Shown here one piece after another: positions 60,111 to 64,000 of a DNA stretch of 64,000 nucleotides. The DNA comes from Parapedobacter lycopersici_A (lineage in GTDB: Bacteria > Bacteroidota > Bacteroidia > Sphingobacteriales > Sphingobacteriaceae): positions 124,001 to 188,000 of the forward strand of contig NZ_JBEBRB010000001.1 of NCBI RefSeq assembly GCF_040395035.1, in the 5' to 3' direction. A model generated the notes under the pieces. That model was not told the origin of the DNA and made no database searches. It worked only from the letters and a program-made list of their open reading frames with translations. Made by a program: the position numbers and the translations under genes. Each line of letters starts with the position of its first letter. Within the stretch, counting starts at the first letter, position 1.

Positions 60111-61928
60111 CTACAACAACGTCTTCACTACATGTGCGCCGGCTAATTGAAGTTGTATTTTTTCTACATCCGACACGGCAGCTTTCATTTCGGCTGCCCC
60201 CGCTTGGGTATAACGCTGCAGCTCGTGGATAATAGTACGGTAATACTCGATCCCCCGCAGGAGGTTATCACAAAAGGACTGATAATAGGCAATACGCTTT
60301 TCAGTAAAATCATGCCGGTGTTTTTCGATTTCTCCTTTTAAATAATTGACATAAAGACGCAGCTCATTGACGAACAGGTTTGGGCGGAAACGGTCGTTCA
60401 ATATGTTGACTTTACCGTAAATATGACCGACCATTTCCTGCAGCGAAACGATGCTCGAAAAGTAGGCCAGGTTGGGTCCCGGACAGATCGTTACTGCCCG
60501 GAGGTTGTGCGCGGGCGTTATGTTATTGACCAGTACAGCCGGTGCGGCGAGCCCTTCACACAGGCAGTCCTTTTCCGTAATTACCGTAGCCGATTGGCGG
60601 TATGCCTCCTCATCGGGAAAACGGATACGTGCTTCTTGCAGTTTCAGGTACTGGTACTGTCTCGAAGCAGTGCAGATCGGCTTATCCGTATATTCTGTAT
60701 TAAACGAAAGGAATTTCTTGTGGCAGGGACTGCCCGGACGGTTCCTGCCGATCCGCAGTTTCCGTTGTTCCTCGGAGCTGCTCGGACGGAAGTTATGGAA
60801 TGGCACGCCAAGCGGCGACGCGTTACTCAGGTAAAAATCCCCCGGCTGTGCATCCGCCAGTTTACCGAGTGTATCTTCATCCACATTCGTGGCTTCGGGC
60901 ACCAGCAAAAAGGGGCTCCCCCAGCCAGTGCCATCCAATTGATAATAATCCCGTAGAAAACGGTCCTCACCAGCTGTACCAATTCCGCCCTGTACAGTAA
61001 TGCGCTGCGGGGGATTCTCTCCGAACCCCGGCCGTTGTTTTGTGATGAGCGCGGTATCGCACAGGCCTTTCAACTCGGCATAAAGTATCTCCCGTTGGGT
61101 CTTGAATGTTTCCATAATCGGTCCCAGCAGCATCCCGTCACTGATGAATGCGTGTCCGCCGCAATTCAGGCCGGACTCGATCCGGAACTCGGACACCCAG
61201 AGCCCTTTCTTCGCCAGTAGTTTGCCCTGGATCAATGCCGACCGGTAATCACTTACCTTCAGAATGATCCGTTTAGCAAGCCTGCCGTTTCCATCCGGGA
61301 AGAAATCGTCAAACTGTTCAAAGTAGCTATATAGCCGGGGGTTTAATCCTGCTGACAGGATAACGGCCGACTGGAGTGTGCTCATCGCAAATCCCCGCAG
61401 CGCAGCCGACGCATCCGAATACTCCGGCGGCAATGGAGAGCCATCTGCTGTATAATTTATTTTGTCGACCTTGGTCATGATATTCACGTCAATCGCGCCG
61501 GCGGTAACGGCCGCACGAAGCACGGCAGCCAACCTTTGCCGCTTGGCACCTTTGCTGGAGCACATTGTTACGTAATCCTGTTTCATCGGCGATTCATCCG
61601 GCAGCAGTTCGAAATAGCGGCTAAGCTCACTGCCTGCTTCAAACGGTGCGTTGCGCAACCGTGTCACTTGCTCATTAACGATGTCGTGTACCAGGTTGAG
61701 GTACGCCGTAATCCGCCTGGCCCTGTAGTCGGCAGCGTGAGTTGAAATCGGACGAAACGGGCGACCGGATGCCGGTGTATAAAACGCCCGCATCTGCTCC
61801 AGCAGGTGATCGTCGGCCAGGGAGAGTGCTGATGCAATGCCATACCGCGCCACTTTCAGCGGTGTGTCAATCGTAAATCCCAGGCCCATGACGGGTATAT
61901 GAAAGTGATGTTGATTGGTTTCGTTCAT
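60111..61928 (-). CDS. Unknown protein resembling FMN TIM-barrel oxidoreductases
   Basis: This is a 605-residue soluble protein not matched to a named family. The N-terminal IPVMGLGFTIDTPLKVARYG, then GLNCGGHAF (about 265), ITVQGGIGT (about 325) and GTGWGSPFLLVPEATNVD (about 345) occur in the order and style of nitronate monooxygenase/PfaD-type FMN barrels (start glycines, GGH, GG(I)GT, MGTxFL). The last third has several cysteines (PCHKK, PICTAS, KDCLCEG, TICPGPN) and a helical C-terminus. The ATG at 61928 is used. FMN binding and the reaction are inference. Confidence 0.72.
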   Translation of the reverse strand: MNETNQHHFHIPVMGLGFTIDTPLKVARYGIASALSLADDHLLEQMRAFYTPASGRPFRPISTHAADYRARRITAYLNLVHDIVNEQVTRLRNAPFEAGSELSRYFELLPDESPMKQDYVTMCSSKGAKRQRLAAVLRAAVTAGAIDVNIMTKVDKINYTADGSPLPPEYSDASAALRGFAMSTLQSAVILSAGLNPRLYSYFEQFDDFFPDGNGRLAKRIILKVSDYRSALIQGKLLAKKGLWVSEFRIESGLNCGGHAFISDGMLLGPIMETFKTQREILYAELKGLCDTALITKQRPGFGENPPQRITVQGGIGTAGEDRFLRDYYQLDGTGWGSPFLLVPEATNVDEDTLGKLADAQPGDFYLSNASPLGVPFHNFRPSSSEEQRKLRIGRNRPGSPCHKKFLSFNTEYTDKPICTASRQYQYLKLQEARIRFPDEEAYRQSATVITEKDCLCEGLAAPAVLVNNITPAHNLRAVTICPGPNLAYFSSIVSLQEMVGHIYGKVNILNDRFRPNLFVNELRLYVNYLKGEIEKHRHDFTEKRIAYYQSFCDNLLRGIEYYRTIIHELQRYTQAGAAEMKAAVSDVEKIQLQLAGAHVVKTLL

Positions 61929-62179
61929 GGTGTATTTTTCCGTGCCGGCTTCACGCGCATAATCGCGGATTAAGCCCAACAAAATTAACGATTTCCCACC
62001 CCCACGCCGTGACAGCCGTCAGTTATGAGAATGACGGGCATCATAGTTTTGCATGTATGAACTGTTATGCATCGGCGGGATATGCCCGGTTGGGCATAGC
62101 AGTTGCAGCAACGACTGTGGCAAATGAGCTGGCTATGCTTATTTTCCATTATATTTCCGCACATCTCCCATATCATTTG

Positions 62180-62187
62180 TAACTTTG
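62180..62187 (+). promoter_or_regulatory. Minus-7 element of fumC
   Basis: TAACTTTG, 27 bases before the fumC ATG. Confidence 0.6.
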
Positions 62188-62214
62188 GACGATTTAATCA
62201 AAAACAACGATTCC

Positions 62215-63612
62215 ATGTCATACCGAATAGAACACGATACCATGGGCGAGGTGCAGGTACCTGCCGACAAGTATTGGGGAGCGCAAACCGAACGCTCACG
62301 CAACAATTTCAAAATTGGTCCGGCAGCCTCCATGCCAAAAGAAATTATTGAGGCATTCGCCTACCTTAAGAAAGCCGCCGCTTACACCAATACGGATGCA
62401 GGTATACTCCCGGCCGAAAAGCGCGACCTGATCGCCCGGGTATGTGACGAAATATTGGCGGGCCAGCTGGACGATCAGTTTCCGCTGGTCATCTGGCAGA
62501 CCGGTTCCGGCACGCAATCAAATATGAATGTGAATGAAGTGGTCTCCAACCGTGCCCATGTGCTACAGGGACATAAACTCGGCGAAGGAAAACCTTTTAT
62601 CCACCCCAATGACGACGTAAATAAATCGCAGTCATCCAACGACACCTATCCTACGGCTATGCACATCGCCGCCTATAAGCGGATTATTTCCACCACCATC
62701 CCGGGTGTGGAAAAGCTGCGGGATACGCTGAAGGCAAAATCAGCAGCATTTGCCGGTGTAGTCAAAATCGGACGCACCCACTTGATGGACGCAACGCCGC
62801 TGACCCTTGGACAGGAATTTTCAGGTTATGTGGCCCAGCTGGATTATGGCTTGAAAGCACTCAGAAATACACTGGACCATTTGGCGGAACTGGCACTTGG
62901 CGGAACGGCCGTGGGTACAGGCATTAACACGCCAAAAGGTTACGCCGAGCATGTGGCCAAGTATATCGCCGGGTTTACGGGACTCCCCTTGCGCACGGCA
63001 CCCAATAAGTTCGAGGCACTTGCTTCCCACGATGCCATCGTGGAAAGCCATGGCGCACTGAAACAGCTGGCTGTATCGTTGCATAAAATCGCCAACGATA
63101 TCCGCATGCTGGCTTCCGGTCCACGCTCAGGCATCGGCGAAATCCTGATTCCCGAAAATGAACCGGGATCGTCCATTATGCCCGGAAAGGTCAATCCGAC
63201 GCAGTGTGAAGCACTGACGATGGTTGCCGCACAGGTCATAGGCAATGACGTGACCATCGCATTCGGCGGTGCCAATGGCCACTATGAGCTCAACGTATTC
63301 AAACCGGTGATGGCGGCCAATTTCCTGCAATCCGCACAGCTGATCGGCGATGCCTGCGTATCCTTCAACGACCACTGTGCTGTTGGTATTGAGCCCAACT
63401 ACGCCGGTATTAAAAAACACGTGGAAAATTCGCTGATGCTTGTTACCGCACTCAATCCGCATATCGGCTATGAAAATGCCGCCAAAATCGCAAAAAAGGC
63501 ACACAAAGAAAACAAATCGCTCCGCGAAGCGGCGCTGGAGCTGGGCCTGTTAACCAATGAGCAATTTGACGAATGGGTGCGGCCAGAGGATATGATCGGC
63601 GGGTTGAAGTAA
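62215..63612 (+). CDS. fumC: Class II fumarate hydratase
   Basis: This is a 465-residue oxygen-stable fumarase of the citric acid cycle. GAQTERSRNNF, SSNDTYPTAMHIA and the signature GSSIMPGKVNPTQCEA are all present; the active-site His/Glu region is intact. The ATG at 62215 is used, as the family begins there. It is iron-free, in keeping with a host that also carries NO-stress genes. Confidence 0.97.
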   Translation: MSYRIEHDTMGEVQVPADKYWGAQTERSRNNFKIGPAASMPKEIIEAFAYLKKAAAYTNTDAGILPAEKRDLIARVCDEILAGQLDDQFPLVIWQTGSGTQSNMNVNEVVSNRAHVLQGHKLGEGKPFIHPNDDVNKSQSSNDTYPTAMHIAAYKRIISTTIPGVEKLRDTLKAKSAAFAGVVKIGRTHLMDATPLTLGQEFSGYVAQLDYGLKALRNTLDHLAELALGGTAVGTGINTPKGYAEHVAKYIAGFTGLPLRTAPNKFEALASHDAIVESHGALKQLAVSLHKIANDIRMLASGPRSGIGEILIPENEPGSSIMPGKVNPTQCEALTMVAAQVIGNDVTIAFGGANGHYELNVFKPVMAANFLQSAQLIGDACVSFNDHCAVGIEPNYAGIKKHVENSLMLVTALNPHIGYENAAKIAKKAHKENKSLREAALELGLLTNEQFDEWVRPEDMIGGLK

Positions 63613-64000
63613 CAGTCAGCGACTCCCGAAAATCAGTTTTACAACCGCTATCGGCACTGCTGCTGATCGCACTCTGCCTTTCTGCATGCCGTTTTAACCC
63701 CGACATGCGACAGGAAGGACTGGAATACCTGCATGGCCGCTGGACACAGGACAGCGTAGCCATGCAGGGTGACCTGCTGCAATACACCCTGCATGAACTA
63801 ACTGTCACCCCCGACTCCATCTATTTCACCCTGCACACCACAGCCCGGGTAAAAAAAATGGCCGATTCATGCTATAATGATGGAAACTGGGTAGAATATG
63901 CCCGGGGCCTCTACGTTGTACGGCAGGACAGCCTGCTGGTGGAGGGCTGGTACCGTCAGGCTGACGGGCAGCTCAAAACGGCCGGTTGTCATCACATCGG
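63573..64000 (+). CDS. Partial lipoprotein gene, cut by the window end
   Basis: An open frame of 142 codons runs off the right edge. A hydrophobic stretch leads to LCLSAC, a lipobox, followed by a polar mature region (RFNPDMRQEGLEYLHGRW and onward). The only in-frame ATG, at 63573, lies within the end of fumC; no nearer start codon precedes the signal sequence. The start is therefore uncertain. Family not recognised. Confidence 0.6.
   Translation, partial: MGAARGYDRRVEVTVSDSRKSVLQPLSALLLIALCLSACRFNPDMRQEGLEYLHGRWTQDSVAMQGDLLQYTLHELTVTPDSIYFTLHTTARVKKMADSCYNDGNWVEYARGLYVVRQDSLLVEGWYRQADGQLKTAGCHHI

Overview
The window is chromosomal DNA of a Bacteroidota member, most likely from the Sphingobacteriia/Chitinophagia side and Parapedobacter-like; the genus is a guess. 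GC is near 50 percent over most of the window. The evidence is the recurrent TAnnTTTG minus-7 promoter element, the miaB / sigma-54 activator / lptE / secG / groES / groEL gene order, an ATP synthase operon without its beta and epsilon genes, a 938-residue CarB without the allosteric C-terminal domain, and many exported lipoproteins. No rRNA, tRNA, CRISPR array, prophage or complete insertion sequence was seen.

Positions 264-7438 hold a DoxX-like membrane protein and then a plus-strand block that looks like a low-oxygen / nitric-oxide module. It contains an Rrf2 regulator with three NsrR-like cysteines, an unusually long cbb3-type oxidase subunit I, a CcoO fused to a second cytochrome c domain, two unrecognised small membrane proteins, a group III truncated haemoglobin, a four-helix membrane protein, a RIC/ScdA di-iron repair protein and a haemerythrin-like protein. 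A 9-8-9 palindrome overlaps the rrf2 promoter and its half-site recurs before ccoN, so the regulator probably controls both.

Positions 7435-18206 hold mfd, a LEA-type lipoprotein, an ATPase, a zinc-ribbon protein, a nucleotide-sugar operon (UDP-glucuronate decarboxylase, galE, rmlB), waaA and hemW. Positions 18207-20757 are an AT-rich island with four small genes (an ArsR regulator, an AHSA1/SRPBCC protein, a DoxX-like protein and an unknown). It is bordered by inverted copies of a GCCGTTAT core and was probably acquired.

Positions 20758-31000 hold lipoproteins, a thioredoxin-like protein, yjbQ, an OmpA protein, rlmD, a pheS / Rieske-like lipoprotein / tetR operon, and mutY with ssb. A 368-bp imperfect inverted-repeat element lies at 31070-31437. 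Positions 31519-38662 carry the miaB-to-secG operon and groESL. Positions 38761-44888 hold a TonB-type outer-membrane receptor, clpS, a FabH-like synthase and a FlaA1/CapD-type sugar dehydratase.

Positions 45164-51397 are the ATP synthase operon (atpB, E, F, H, A, G) with an AtpI-like gene and dapF upstream. The remainder holds an HtrA protease, a bacilliredoxin, ahcY, a GT90 glycosyltransferase, a NadR-like ATPase, carB, a 605-residue protein resembling FMN TIM-barrel enzymes of unknown role, fumC, and a lipoprotein cut by the window end.
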